A stretch of DNA of 64,000 nucleotides from SAR202 cluster bacterium bin90 (GTDB lineage: Bacteria; Chloroflexota; Dehalococcoidia; Lucifugimonadales; JADFKI01). The notes below the pieces were generated by a model. It was not told where the DNA came from, made no database searches, and saw only the letters and a program-made list of their open reading frames with translations. Position 1 is the stretch's first letter; each line of letters begins with the position of its first letter. Shown here piece after piece: positions 52,133-61,182 of this stretch. The stretch is from the NCBI GenBank assembly GCA_002238855.1, contig MPND01000004.1:53623-117622 (forward strand), read 5' to 3'. The translations under genes and the position numbers were made by a program.

Positions 52133-54865
52133 GTGAAGACGGACGGAACACTGTTGAGGGTGATGCCACCTCGCCTCGGTGAACATACCCTTCTCAGCTT
52201 TGAGAACCTCCTGGAGTCACTCGATGCGGATGAGCCTTTCAGCCTCGAGCTTGTGGCGGAGCAGGGCGGCGTATCGATGCTCGTGAGAAGCGAGCATCCT
52301 GACCGCGTCGCCCAGCAGCTGAGAGCGCACTATCCGGAAGTGGGTCTGCAGTACGTTGAAGAGTGTGACGACCCAATGAGATTTAGCGATGAGGAGATTG
52401 TATGGATGCAGAGGTTGCGCCCTGAGGGAAGTGAATGGCTTCCGCTGCAGGTGTACGACGACACAGGACTGCTCGATTACGGATCGGACCCGTTCGTGGA
52501 CATGCTGGGCGGGTTGTCGAGCGATGTGCGACCTGGGGAGAGGTTGGTTTCGCGACTGGTGCTGAGTCAGATGTCGCACGACTGGTCTGAAGCGTGGCGG
52601 GCGCGGGCGATGATCGGAGCGGGCAGCGAAAACCAGAAGGCGGCCGAAACGGAGCGCGTGAACCAGCAGATCGAGCGAACGAGCAGGGGGAAGTCCCCGA
52701 ATGGTGGCGGTGCCAGGGCTGACCAGGGCGACATCGGGAGCGACTCCATGACGCTGTGGATTCTGTATGCGCTCGTCGGGGCGATGGCAGCGCTGCTTGT
52801 TGGCATGTGGTTCAAGCAGCTCTGGGAATCCGGGCAGATCTGGCAGATCGCCCTGTACGGCGTCGTAGGAACGGCTGTGACTGCCGGCATCCTGTTCCTG
52901 TTCTGGAAGCTGGGGCTCTTCAGGAAGATACCCAAGCAGGAGTATTACGATCCGCAACAGGTCGCGACTCGTATCTCGGGTGCGGCATTCAGACTCGAAG
53001 TCCAACTGTTCGCCGTCGTGAACGGGGAGTCCCGGCCCACGCGCTCGCGTGAGCTTCTCGAGCCGGTCGTCGGAGCGTACCGGGGCTTCGACAACCCGCT
53101 GGGATGCAGGTTCGGGGTGGGTGAACTGGTCAAGGTGGAGGATGCTGGGCTGAATGGAAGTCTCCTCAGCTTCGAGGTGGACAATCGCAAATGGCGCCTA
53201 TTCCGACAGCCTGACGTTCGTGGGAAGGGGATTGTGGGAGTGCGCGAGGTGGCGGCTCTCTGGCACGTGCCAGGAGAGTCTGCGAAGGTGGACGGCCTGG
53301 AGCGTGCCGGCAGCAGGAGGTTGCCGCTGCCCAGGGCTCTTGGAGCAGGGGCGCTTGTTGGAGAAGAGATCGTTGGTGACGGCGAAACCCGGCTTGTCCA
53401 CTTTCCGCCGCAGGCGATGCGACGGCATCACCTGTACGCCGCCAGGACGCAGATGGGAAAGTCAACGCTCATGGGACATGTCGTGGGCAGCAGACTGCTG
53501 GAGAAGGCGGCCGGACGCGATGACCAGGCTGTTGTGGTCGTGGACCCGCACGCGGATCTCGTTGGTGGGATACTCCAACGTGTTCCGGAGGAAGTCGCCG
53601 GGCGAGTGCGCCTGATAGACCTGGGTGACAAGACACGCAGGTGTGGGATCAACCTGTTGGATGTTCATGTCTTTCTGGACCGGGAGACCACGGTGGACAC
53701 CATCGTGCGAGTGGCTCGCGCCCTGTGGGATCAGTGGGGAGGCAGGATGCAGACGATATTGGAGCACACATTAAAAGCTCTCTATGAGGCGAACAAGACT
53801 CTGCGGCGTGAAGAGCAGTACACGCTGCTGGATGGGCGGCTGATGCTCACGGACGAGGGCTTCCGCAACGGTGTGCTGAGGCGCGTGCGAGATCCGTTCA
53901 TCCTCAACTGGTGGCAGAGCGACTTCGGCGGCTGGAGGGTCGACTACCTGGTGGACGCCGTCGCACCGGTGCAGACGCGGCTGGCTCAGTACGCTGGCTC
54001 GGCGGCGGCTCGCGAGATTCTCGGACAGCGCAGCTGTACGCTCGATGTGGGAGAAGCCATACGAAATGGCGACGTTCTGCTCGTAAGTACGGACCAGGGC
54101 GCTGTGGGGCGACACGTATCGGCCCTGGTCGGGGCGGCAATGCTGAACCTCGTGGAGTTAGTAGTCAGGCAGGAGGGAGAGAGAATGGCATCCGAACGCG
54201 GAGGAGCGATGGTGGTCGTGGACGAGATGCAGACGATACCGGGTGTCGAGTACGAGGATATGCTTTCGGAGCTGCTCAAGTATCGAGGGTCCCTCGTGTT
54301 GGCGACACAGAGTCTCTCAAGGCTGGATGAGCTCTCTCCTACCATGCGGGACTCGATACTGGCCAACGCCGGCTGCCTCTGCGTGTTCCAAGTGAACGCC
54401 GTCGACGCCAAGAGACTGCTCCCCGAGCTTGACAGTGAGCGCCTCGATGAGGAGGACATTACCGGTTTGGCCGCGCACAACTGCTACGGCAGGCTGGACC
54501 TGGGCGGACCGCGCCCCGAGTATTTCTCCATGCGGTTGCTGCCGCCGCAGCCCGGCAACTCAGCGATTTCCGAAGCTATACGGCTGGCGTCGGACGCCTA
54601 CACGAGGCCGCAATCAGAGGTCGCTGCTGAGCAGACGGATTACATGGACGACCAGATGAGAGACTTCCGCGACATGCTTGATCGAACGGGTGATGACGGC
54701 CTGGACTTTGGACAGGGTACCGGAGGCGGGAGAGGCGGCAGACGTGGCCGCGGTGGAAAGGATGAGGATGCCGGAGGTGAAAATGTGGAGAAGGACGGCC
54801 TGGAGGACGACCAGGCGGACAATGAGCAAGACGACGAGGATACTGATGCTGAAGCAGCAGACTAA
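52133..54865 (+). CDS. TraG/VirD4-type coupling ATPase
   Basis: DNA-pump/coupling protein of 910 residues. The start is GTG 52133, seven bases after AAGGAG; an earlier in-frame ATG is too close to that site. An N-terminal soluble region (1-200) precedes two TM helices (about 206-262). The motor domain has a P-loop ARTQMGKST (Lys about 443) lacking the usual first Gly, VVVVDPHADLV, Walker B AMVVVDEMQTIP (Asp about 697) and VLATQSLSRLDEL. A C-terminal Gly/Arg-rich and acidic tail closes it. It fits the family of TraM-recognition or HerA-like conjugative ATPases. Confidence 0.78.
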   Translation: MKTDGTLLRVMPPRLGEHTLLSFENLLESLDADEPFSLELVAEQGGVSMLVRSEHPDRVAQQLRAHYPEVGLQYVEECDDPMRFSDEEIVWMQRLRPEGSEWLPLQVYDDTGLLDYGSDPFVDMLGGLSSDVRPGERLVSRLVLSQMSHDWSEAWRARAMIGAGSENQKAAETERVNQQIERTSRGKSPNGGGARADQGDIGSDSMTLWILYALVGAMAALLVGMWFKQLWESGQIWQIALYGVVGTAVTAGILFLFWKLGLFRKIPKQEYYDPQQVATRISGAAFRLEVQLFAVVNGESRPTRSRELLEPVVGAYRGFDNPLGCRFGVGELVKVEDAGLNGSLLSFEVDNRKWRLFRQPDVRGKGIVGVREVAALWHVPGESAKVDGLERAGSRRLPLPRALGAGALVGEEIVGDGETRLVHFPPQAMRRHHLYAARTQMGKSTLMGHVVGSRLLEKAAGRDDQAVVVVDPHADLVGGILQRVPEEVAGRVRLIDLGDKTRRCGINLLDVHVFLDRETTVDTIVRVARALWDQWGGRMQTILEHTLKALYEANKTLRREEQYTLLDGRLMLTDEGFRNGVLRRVRDPFILNWWQSDFGGWRVDYLVDAVAPVQTRLAQYAGSAAAREILGQRSCTLDVGEAIRNGDVLLVSTDQGAVGRHVSALVGAAMLNLVELVVRQEGERMASERGGAMVVVDEMQTIPGVEYEDMLSELLKYRGSLVLATQSLSRLDELSPTMRDSILANAGCLCVFQVNAVDAKRLLPELDSERLDEEDITGLAAHNCYGRLDLGGPRPEYFSMRLLPPQPGNSAISEAIRLASDAYTRPQSEVAAEQTDYMDDQMRDFRDMLDRTGDDGLDFGQGTGGGRGGRRGRGGKDEDAGGENVEKDGLEDDQADNEQDDEDTDAEAAD

Positions 54866-54876
54866 CGGGCGCAAGA

Positions 54877-55066
54877 AACTCAGGCCCGGGGTATTGAAGA
54901 ACTAAGGATGGTGCAGATTTGGATAAGCATTCCGTTGTGCTGATGGGATCGCACAGCGAACCCGTTGCGGATGGTAGCGGTTGCACCGTTTGCGGAGTGC
55001 GGGGAGCTAGCGGTGCTGCTACGGGTTGACCTTCCGAATGTTAAGGCCGGCCTAAGCAGTCTCAAG
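54877..55066 (+). pseudogene. Degenerate copy of the start of the 55883 gene
   Basis: About 175-190 bases closely resembling 55891-56082, the beginning of the replication-relaxation-like gene. Shared stretches include GTTGTGCTGATGGG, TTGCGGATG, CCGTTTGCGGAGT and CCGAATG. A one-base insertion near 54957-54963 and early stops destroy the frame. Together with the intact copy it flanks the 55080-55871 gene as diverged direct repeats. Confidence 0.75.
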
Positions 55067-55079
55067 GTAGGAGATGGAC

Positions 55080-55871
55080 ATGGCTAAGAGAGCTGGACGG
55101 AGGAGGTCGGGACTGAGGAACGCTGCCGCAAGGCATGAGAGTTATCAGGCTAAGTGCATGCGGTGCATGGGAATACGTCGCAGGATGCGGGAGCTGCGCA
55201 GGTTGACGTTTACCCAACAGGTTCACTTCGAGGCGAACGAGGACTACTTCGAGGACGTCGATGGCATCGAGTTCCGTTACTTTCATGCTTTCAATTACTG
55301 GGGTGATGACGAACTCTCGGATGCGACTAAGGCGCGGGTGTGTTACGTCGGGGCTGTTGCGATGCAGGAATCGGAGTCCCTTGTGGAGGTTCTGGCGAAG
55401 GACGTGGCTGCGGTGGGCTGTCCCAGCCGAGCGCCCGAGGTGCTGCATATCCACAGCTACAAGGTCTGGAACAAAAGCGACGAGGCCGGTGAGCTGCTTC
55501 AGGACAGACTTCTGGACGATGTGCTGTACACGATCGGTGATGAGTACGATTGGGTGAGGCGAAGGGACAAGGAGCTGCCGGGCGACGAGTACGAGTGGGA
55601 CGAGAATGATTCGGAAGATGTGGACGCCGCGGTGACGAGGAATAGGGCTTTTCTGCGTAACCTTGAGCTGAGCGTGGAGAACTTGATCTTCTTTCTGAAC
55701 GAGTGCTATGAGATCGGTGACTTCGAGTGGTGCGGCAAGCTGCCTGTGGTCTGGTTGCAGTCGGCCGACAGCGAGTGCTGCACGTTCTTGACCGGTTGCA
55801 AAGCCGCCGTGGGAATTGGTGCGCGCTATCGAGTTGGAAGTGCGATGTCAGGACAAATTGCAAGAGGCTGA
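55080..55871 (+). CDS. Hypothetical protein in a repeat-flanked cassette
   Basis: Soluble acidic protein of 263 residues starting at ATG 55080 (AGGAG six bases upstream). The first 40 residues are basic with a CMRC knuckle (residues about 26-29). The rest is rich in Asp/Glu/Tyr/Trp (for example ANEDYFEDVDGIEFRYFHAFNYWGDDEL) with a second Cys cluster near the end. No fold recognised. It lies between the degenerate and intact copies of the same 170-base sequence, as if inserted by duplication. Confidence 0.6.
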   Translation: MAKRAGRRRSGLRNAAARHESYQAKCMRCMGIRRRMRELRRLTFTQQVHFEANEDYFEDVDGIEFRYFHAFNYWGDDELSDATKARVCYVGAVAMQESESLVEVLAKDVAAVGCPSRAPEVLHIHSYKVWNKSDEAGELLQDRLLDDVLYTIGDEYDWVRRRDKELPGDEYEWDENDSEDVDAAVTRNRAFLRNLELSVENLIFFLNECYEIGDFEWCGKLPVVWLQSADSECCTFLTGCKAAVGIGARYRVGSAMSGQIARG

Positions 55872-55882
55872 TATGAGCACAA

Positions 55883-57763
55883 GTGCAATTTAGAGACTCG
55901 ACCCTGAACATATTGAAGAATGAGGATAGGGCAGACTTGGAGAGGGATTCTGTTGTGCTGATGGGTTCGGACAGTGAGCTGTTGCGGATGATTGCGGTTG
56001 CGCCGTTTGCGGAGTACGGAGACCTGGCGGCACTGCTAGGGGTTGACACTCCGAATGTGAAGGCCGGTCTATGTAGGCTCCTGGAGCACAGATTGGTGTA
56101 TTACGCTCGTCACGAGGTCTCGTGTGGGAAGTTCGTGAGACGCTGGTTCCTGACAAACTGGGGGACGTTCTATCTGGCCTGGATGGAGGGTGAGGAGTTC
56201 GAGGACATCGTGCGGCGGTATCCGATCTCTGAGAGCTGGCGGGACAGGTTTCTGAGAAACCTGGACCTGGTTTCCAACATCTATGGCATCGTCAGGCAGC
56301 TCGCCGGGGTGACTTCTGGAGATATTGACTGGCGCTGGGTTGTGAGCGAACGGCTGGGAGGATTCGTCTCGGTGGGAAGGCGGAGCTTCGGGGTGCTCCA
56401 TCTCGGACGATCCGTCGAGAACGAGGATGCTGCCAGCATCATGTGCAACATTGGGCGCCTGCAGAAGACGCAGGGATACCCGAACATGCTGGTGCTGAGG
56501 CCGGGCCCGCTTGCCGTTGACAAGCTGGTTTCGGACTGCCGCGACGCGTTTGGCGGCTGGATCTACGTGGCGGCGGCGGACGGGCTCACCAGGGATGGAG
56601 AAAGGACTCTCTGGCGCAGGTTCGGGTGCTTGCCGATGGACTTGGGAGAGGTGGTTCGGAATGCCAGGCCTGTGAGTTTCAATGAGGATTCAGAGTATGG
56701 TCCGCGGGGGGCGGCGTTGAATGAGGCTTCGCTCGGGCGCATGATCGCACACGTGGTCTTTACCGGAGATCACCTGGGGGTGGCGCAGCGCAGGATACTT
56801 GAACTGCTTTTCGAGTGGCCGCTCGCAAGCGCGTCGTTCGTTGGAACTCTGCTGGACATTCAGTCCAACGCTCTTGATGAAATGTTGAAGGATCTTGTTG
56901 GTAGAAACCTGGTGGCAAAAGTATCCGTGAAGGGTCTGTCGCATGAACGTCTCTGCCTTTCAGACGAGGGACTGAGGTGGTTCGCCGAGCGGGACGGAGA
57001 GAGGAGTGACGATCTACTTCGCCGGAGGAGCAAGGGACGGCTTGGAGTGGGCGGTTCCGGCCAGAATGACTCCCATGCCGGCTATGAGATGCGAGAGGTG
57101 TGGCGCTGGCGTCAAAGGTGGGACCGGAATATGAGCGTTCTCGAATGGTTCTATCGCGACCTTGGCGAGCGTGAGACTGTCAGGTTTCGCGAGGCGGTTC
57201 CTGGTGCGCAATGGGCGCGCATGGTGGAAGTGGGAAGGACACAGATGGTATTCACTCCGGAAGTTATCCTGCGCGTGGTTCAAGACGAGACGTATCGAGA
57301 TGTCTTCCTCGATATGGTGCAGGAGAGCCAGGTGAGCCGGGCGGTTCAGATGAGAATTGGGAGCTTCCTGGCGTATGCCCGCTCGGTGGAAGCGACGATT
57401 GATTTCATAGAACGGAAGCCTCTTTTGCTGGTTGTGGTTAAGGAGGAGAGGATCTCACGCGCTCTGAGGACAATCATGAGTCGTAGATTCCGCTTTCCGG
57501 TGCCCGTGTTTGTTGCTGCGCTTGTGGATATGCACGCGAACACTCCGTTTGGGCGCGTCTGGAAGAATGCTTCTGAGCAGGGCGACAGTGCGCTTACCTT
57601 CAATGAGATGGTGAATAAGGAAGTGATGACGCCGGGGTACCGCGACTATGGATCCTCGCAGGTATTCGATGATGTTGACGGACGGGGCAGAGAGTTCCGG
57701 CGGGGTGCAGGATTGCAGTCATGGCTCAAGGATGCTGGAGAGAGCAGGATAAGGCAGCGCTGA
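55883..57763 (+). CDS. Replication-relaxation-like protein 1
   Basis: Protein of about 626 residues; the GTG start at 55883 is uncertain. Residues about 30-80 form a winged helix (LLRMIAVAPFAEYGDLAALLGVDTPNVKAGLCRLLEHRLV) and about 310-370 a second one (VAQRRILELLFEWPLASASFVGTLLDIQSNALDEMLKDLVGRNLV). A C-terminal alpha/beta domain (about 420-560) ends the chain. This wHTH plus nuclease-like architecture is typical of replication-relaxation proteins of actinobacterial and Chloroflexota conjugative elements. It is a paralogue of the protein at 58454. Catalytic residues are not certain. Confidence 0.55.
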   Translation: MQFRDSTLNILKNEDRADLERDSVVLMGSDSELLRMIAVAPFAEYGDLAALLGVDTPNVKAGLCRLLEHRLVYYARHEVSCGKFVRRWFLTNWGTFYLAWMEGEEFEDIVRRYPISESWRDRFLRNLDLVSNIYGIVRQLAGVTSGDIDWRWVVSERLGGFVSVGRRSFGVLHLGRSVENEDAASIMCNIGRLQKTQGYPNMLVLRPGPLAVDKLVSDCRDAFGGWIYVAAADGLTRDGERTLWRRFGCLPMDLGEVVRNARPVSFNEDSEYGPRGAALNEASLGRMIAHVVFTGDHLGVAQRRILELLFEWPLASASFVGTLLDIQSNALDEMLKDLVGRNLVAKVSVKGLSHERLCLSDEGLRWFAERDGERSDDLLRRRSKGRLGVGGSGQNDSHAGYEMREVWRWRQRWDRNMSVLEWFYRDLGERETVRFREAVPGAQWARMVEVGRTQMVFTPEVILRVVQDETYRDVFLDMVQESQVSRAVQMRIGSFLAYARSVEATIDFIERKPLLLVVVKEERISRALRTIMSRRFRFPVPVFVAALVDMHANTPFGRVWKNASEQGDSALTFNEMVNKEVMTPGYRDYGSSQVFDDVDGRGREFRRGAGLQSWLKDAGESRIRQR

Positions 57764-57796
57764 TGCCTGATGTGAATTGACGAAGGGGATCATTGG

Positions 57797-58369
57797 ATGA
57801 ATGAGGCGCTGGGGGCGGACATAGTGCAGATTGCCCTGAGTGTGCTTGGCTGGCTCTGGTGGCTATCGGCGGCGGTGGCGATTGGTGTCATTCGGCGGAC
57901 CGATGTGCGGCTGTGCGCTGAGGACGGGGATTTGTCGGGACCGAGAGGGGTCATGCAGCGACAGCTGAATGTGACGAAGAAGGTCAGGCCATGGCTTCAT
58001 AACCGGATATGGTGGAGCTGGACGTCGCTGTCATTCACGGGTATGGGACTTGTCATTCTTGGCGCTGGTGTCGTTCTTGGGGGTGTTGACGGACCGTATC
58101 GGAACGTCTATGGGGAATTTTCAGTGCTGGCGGGACTGGTGACAATTGTGCCGACTGTGCAGGCTGGCGCGGGGCTGGCCTTCTTTCGTATGGAATTTGA
58201 CGCTGCAGCGCTGCAGCGTGAGATGTACGAAGAGTACAGGAATTGGAAGTGGCGGCGGTGGTTTGATTCGGAGGGGATGGCGAGCTTCTGGATGGCAGTC
58301 CTGTGGGGCGCGTTGAGTATCGCCTGGGTTGCTCTGGGTATTCGGGTGTGCTATGCGATCTCCTCGTGA
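57797..58369 (+). CDS. Multi-TM membrane protein of unknown function
   Basis: Protein of 190 residues with about four TM helices (9-31, 75-95, 107-130 and 162-186) and a Trp/Arg-rich loop (YEEYRNWKWRRWFDSEG). No family recognised. It lies between the two replication-relaxation-like genes. Confidence 0.55.
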   Translation: MNEALGADIVQIALSVLGWLWWLSAAVAIGVIRRTDVRLCAEDGDLSGPRGVMQRQLNVTKKVRPWLHNRIWWSWTSLSFTGMGLVILGAGVVLGGVDGPYRNVYGEFSVLAGLVTIVPTVQAGAGLAFFRMEFDAAALQREMYEEYRNWKWRRWFDSEGMASFWMAVLWGALSIAWVALGIRVCYAISS

Positions 58370-58453
58370 GTTGACTGGAGGAGAGCACTGGGAGAACCTC
58401 GCAACGTCGTGAGCTGAATGAGAGTTGGCGTTCGTGGTAGATGAGGGGACTCG

Positions 58454-60187
58454 ATGACAAGGCCTGCCGGATTGAACAGCGACGAAGTGGCGATACGCGC
58501 TCTTGGACGGATGCCGTTCCTGGAGAGGCGTGAGCTTTCGGCTGTCTCATCGCTGGCGGAGAGGACTGCCCTGGATGCTCTGCATCGACTTGAAAGGGAG
58601 GGCCTTGCCCATGCGGTCAGACACTCTCTGAACGAGAAGTCTCGGCTACGGCGGTGGTATCTGACGCCGAGAGGAATCGAAAGATTTGCGGACATGGAAG
58701 GGCTGACGGTGGGGGAGGCTGTGAGGCTCTTCCCTTTATCCTGGGAATGGCGGCGCTGGCTGCTGAGACGCATGGACACAGTGGCAACCTGCTACCGAAT
58801 CGCACTGGATGCTTCCCTACCTTATCAAGGACGGCTGCGTTGGCGGTGGGAACGGTCGGGACCTCTCGACGCTTTTCTGACTCTTACAGACGGACGGACT
58901 CTGGGAATTGCACGGTTCGGACCGGCTCTCCCCCGGCGGTCGATGTACAGTCGCCTGGGGAGCCTGATGGAGATGCATCGACGCAGCACCTTGTTCGCGG
59001 CTCTTCTCGTCGTGCCAAGCTCGATCGAAGCCCACGGTATCCTGGAGCGGATGAAAGGAGAAGGGCTCGATCTCTCGCTCGCGGTGGAGGAAGACGTTCG
59101 ACATTCGCGTCCTGGTGATGCCCTGTGGCGCAGTCATACCTACCGTCCCGATACTGCGTTCCCGATCGATGGGGTAATCAAAGGCGTTGTGAGACGGCCG
59201 GCGGCGCCAACTGGAGCACCACCGCGGCGTGCGGCGGTGCCGGCGGGGTTGGTCGGAGACGTAGAGAACGATCTCGACCTAGTGGCGTGTAACCTTGGGC
59301 AGCCCGCCAGCAGAATGCTGGACACTCTTGCGGACTGGCCCCTGATGCGTCTGACGGAGCTGGCAGAGTTCCTTGGTATCAGTTTGAGGCACGCGAAGGA
59401 CGGCAGAGCACAGCTCGCGCGGCTTGGGCTGATCGTGAGACTGAGGTTCGGCAGAACTGCTGAGGAGAGGCGGGAAACCGGGACACGGCTGGCACTCAGC
59501 ATCGACGGTCTCAGGTATCTCTCTTGGAGAGACCGAACGAGGCTGTCAGATCTTACGGCTTTCTGGGGAATCCATCCGGATAAGAATGGTGATGACGCTC
59601 TCAGACTGGCGAGCTATCGAATTCGGGGATCTAAGTTGCGTGTTCTCACGCGAGAACTTAGACACACGGACGGCGTTCACCACTTCGTCTCAACACTGAA
59701 TGCGGCATGCCGGGAGACGGATGTGTGGAAAAAGCTTGACTTAATCCCGCCACATAGATGGGAAAGGTGGTTCCATTACAACAACCGGCGTTACGGCCTG
59801 AAGCCAGATGCTACAGGACAATATACATGGCGAGGCATCGGCGTATCTCTACTGCTTGAGTATGAGGAGCGTGCGATTGGCCCAGCATATATGCGGGATC
59901 GACTTATTCGTTATCAGCGATACTATCACGCTCTGGAGACCAGTGCCGACTTTGACGGACGTTGGGCGGTCCTGGTCATATTTGATGACGCAGCTTCAGC
60001 GAGCAGATTCTCAACACTGTCCGCAAGGCATATGCGACGAGGGCGCACATTCTCATCGAAACTGCCCCTATTCGTATCAAGCAGCGACGTTCTCGAACGT
60101 GACGGGGTGTTGAAATCGGCTTGGATCACCCCGGGGAATCTGGAGTCTGGCCGTGTCGGACTAGATACCGCCGCTAGCTCTACATAA
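58454..60187 (+). CDS. Replication-relaxation-like protein 2
   Basis: Protein of 577 residues from ATG 58454 with GAGGGG upstream. The N-terminal winged helix (IRALGRMPFLERRELSAVSSLAERTALDALHRLEREGL, then RRWYLTPRGIERFADMEG) parallels paralogue 1, including the conserved Trp-Arg-Arg region after it. A second winged helix is near 290-340. The C-terminal part (ISLLLEYEERAIGPAYMRDRLIRYQRYYH..., GRWAVLVIFDD) has the Glu-rich strand-helix pattern of the replication-relaxation nuclease-like domain. DNA handling in plasmid replication is inferred. Confidence 0.6.
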   Translation: MTRPAGLNSDEVAIRALGRMPFLERRELSAVSSLAERTALDALHRLEREGLAHAVRHSLNEKSRLRRWYLTPRGIERFADMEGLTVGEAVRLFPLSWEWRRWLLRRMDTVATCYRIALDASLPYQGRLRWRWERSGPLDAFLTLTDGRTLGIARFGPALPRRSMYSRLGSLMEMHRRSTLFAALLVVPSSIEAHGILERMKGEGLDLSLAVEEDVRHSRPGDALWRSHTYRPDTAFPIDGVIKGVVRRPAAPTGAPPRRAAVPAGLVGDVENDLDLVACNLGQPASRMLDTLADWPLMRLTELAEFLGISLRHAKDGRAQLARLGLIVRLRFGRTAEERRETGTRLALSIDGLRYLSWRDRTRLSDLTAFWGIHPDKNGDDALRLASYRIRGSKLRVLTRELRHTDGVHHFVSTLNAACRETDVWKKLDLIPPHRWERWFHYNNRRYGLKPDATGQYTWRGIGVSLLLEYEERAIGPAYMRDRLIRYQRYYHALETSADFDGRWAVLVIFDDAASASRFSTLSARHMRRGRTFSSKLPLFVSSSDVLERDGVLKSAWITPGNLESGRVGLDTAASST

Positions 60188-60294
60188 GAAGGGAAACGCA
60201 AGACTACCAGGAGGATCGTTCGAAGATAGGGAACATGTGGTCTACGATTGGATGGACTGAATTGCATGCCAATACCCCGCATAGAAAAAGAGAC

Positions 60295-60444
60295 GGTGGT
60301 CGGTGGGGGAAAAGAGAATGTGAGGGGTATGGGTTTACGTGGAAATAAAGCAGCGCAAGGGTGGTCGGTCGGTGCGAGGAGAAGACAGAAAACGCGAGCA
60401 ATTTTAGACGGGAGTGTAGGGCAGGTGGTCGGTCGGTGGTCGGT
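60295..60444 (+). repeat. Iteron-like GGTGGTCGGT repeats
   Basis: GGTGGTCGGT occurs at 60295-60304, 60360-60369, 60424-60433 and 60435-60444; the second and third copies extend to GGTGGTCGGTCGGT. The first three starts are 65 and 64 bases apart, close to six helical turns. They lie just before a DNA-binding protein gene at 60470. They could be an operator, a partition site or replication iterons. Confidence 0.65.
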
Positions 60445-60469
60445 GATGAAAGTGGATAGGAGCACACGT

Positions 60470-61162
60470 ATGGGGAGCGAGCAAGAATACCTGCGCGTGG
60501 ACGAGATGCGTGAGTGGTTACGGGCCTGGGTGAAGAAGACCAGCCAGAGGCGAGTGTCAGAAGCCCTCGGAGTGAACCGTGACCCACTGAGGCGCGCGCT
60601 GCAAGGGACGGGCGACGTGACGGGGATTGTGCGAGAGGCGGTTGAGAGGTACGCGGCGGCGAACGGGATACGGATAATCGACACCGACTCTTCATCCTCT
60701 ATCGGGAAAAGCGATGACGACGGCAATCGTGCTGATGATGCGGACGACAATACCCCGGCCGGGAGTGAAGCAGAGCGCCAGGAGAACGACGCTGCAGGTC
60801 TAGAGACACACGGCGAGGCTGATGGAAGGCGTACTCAGGACGATGAGGGCAAACCTGACAGCCCAGACCACGCCGAGGACGGGCCGGAGGACGGCGCGGA
60901 TGAAGCATCCCCGGACGAAGTTGAGGGAAGTAGCCAGTCCGACGCACCGGGGCATGACAGAGACGACGCGCAGGGCAAGGAGACTTCATCCCTATTGGGA
61001 AAGATAGAAGACACCTCGACGCCAGCTGAGTTGGCTGAGGTCGTGGGCGCGGCTGGCAGTGGGTACGTGATCCTGCACCTATTGGGCTACACGGTGACGC
61101 ACTCTTCTACCTTCACACACGAGAAGAGGTTTGCTTTGCCGACGAGGGAGCGAAGCGAGTAG
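60470..61162 (+). CDS. DNA-binding protein with long acidic tail
   Basis: Protein of 230 residues from ATG 60470 (AGGAG seven bases upstream). Residues 8-60 form a helix-turn-helix-like unit (MREWLRAWVKKTSQRRVSEALGVNRDPLRRALQGTG). Residues about 75-175 are a low-complexity Asp/Glu/Ser/Gly-rich stretch, probably disordered. The last 45 residues are more hydrophobic but may be out of frame (see the finding at 61039). It sits behind iteron-like repeats that it may bind. Confidence 0.5.
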   Translation: MGSEQEYLRVDEMREWLRAWVKKTSQRRVSEALGVNRDPLRRALQGTGDVTGIVREAVERYAAANGIRIIDTDSSSSIGKSDDDGNRADDADDNTPAGSEAERQENDAAGLETHGEADGRRTQDDEGKPDSPDHAEDGPEDGADEASPDEVEGSSQSDAPGHDRDDAQGKETSSLLGKIEDTSTPAELAEVVGAAGSGYVILHLLGYTVTHSSTFTHEKRFALPTRERSE

Positions 61163-61182
61163 CATTCGCTCCCGACACGGAG

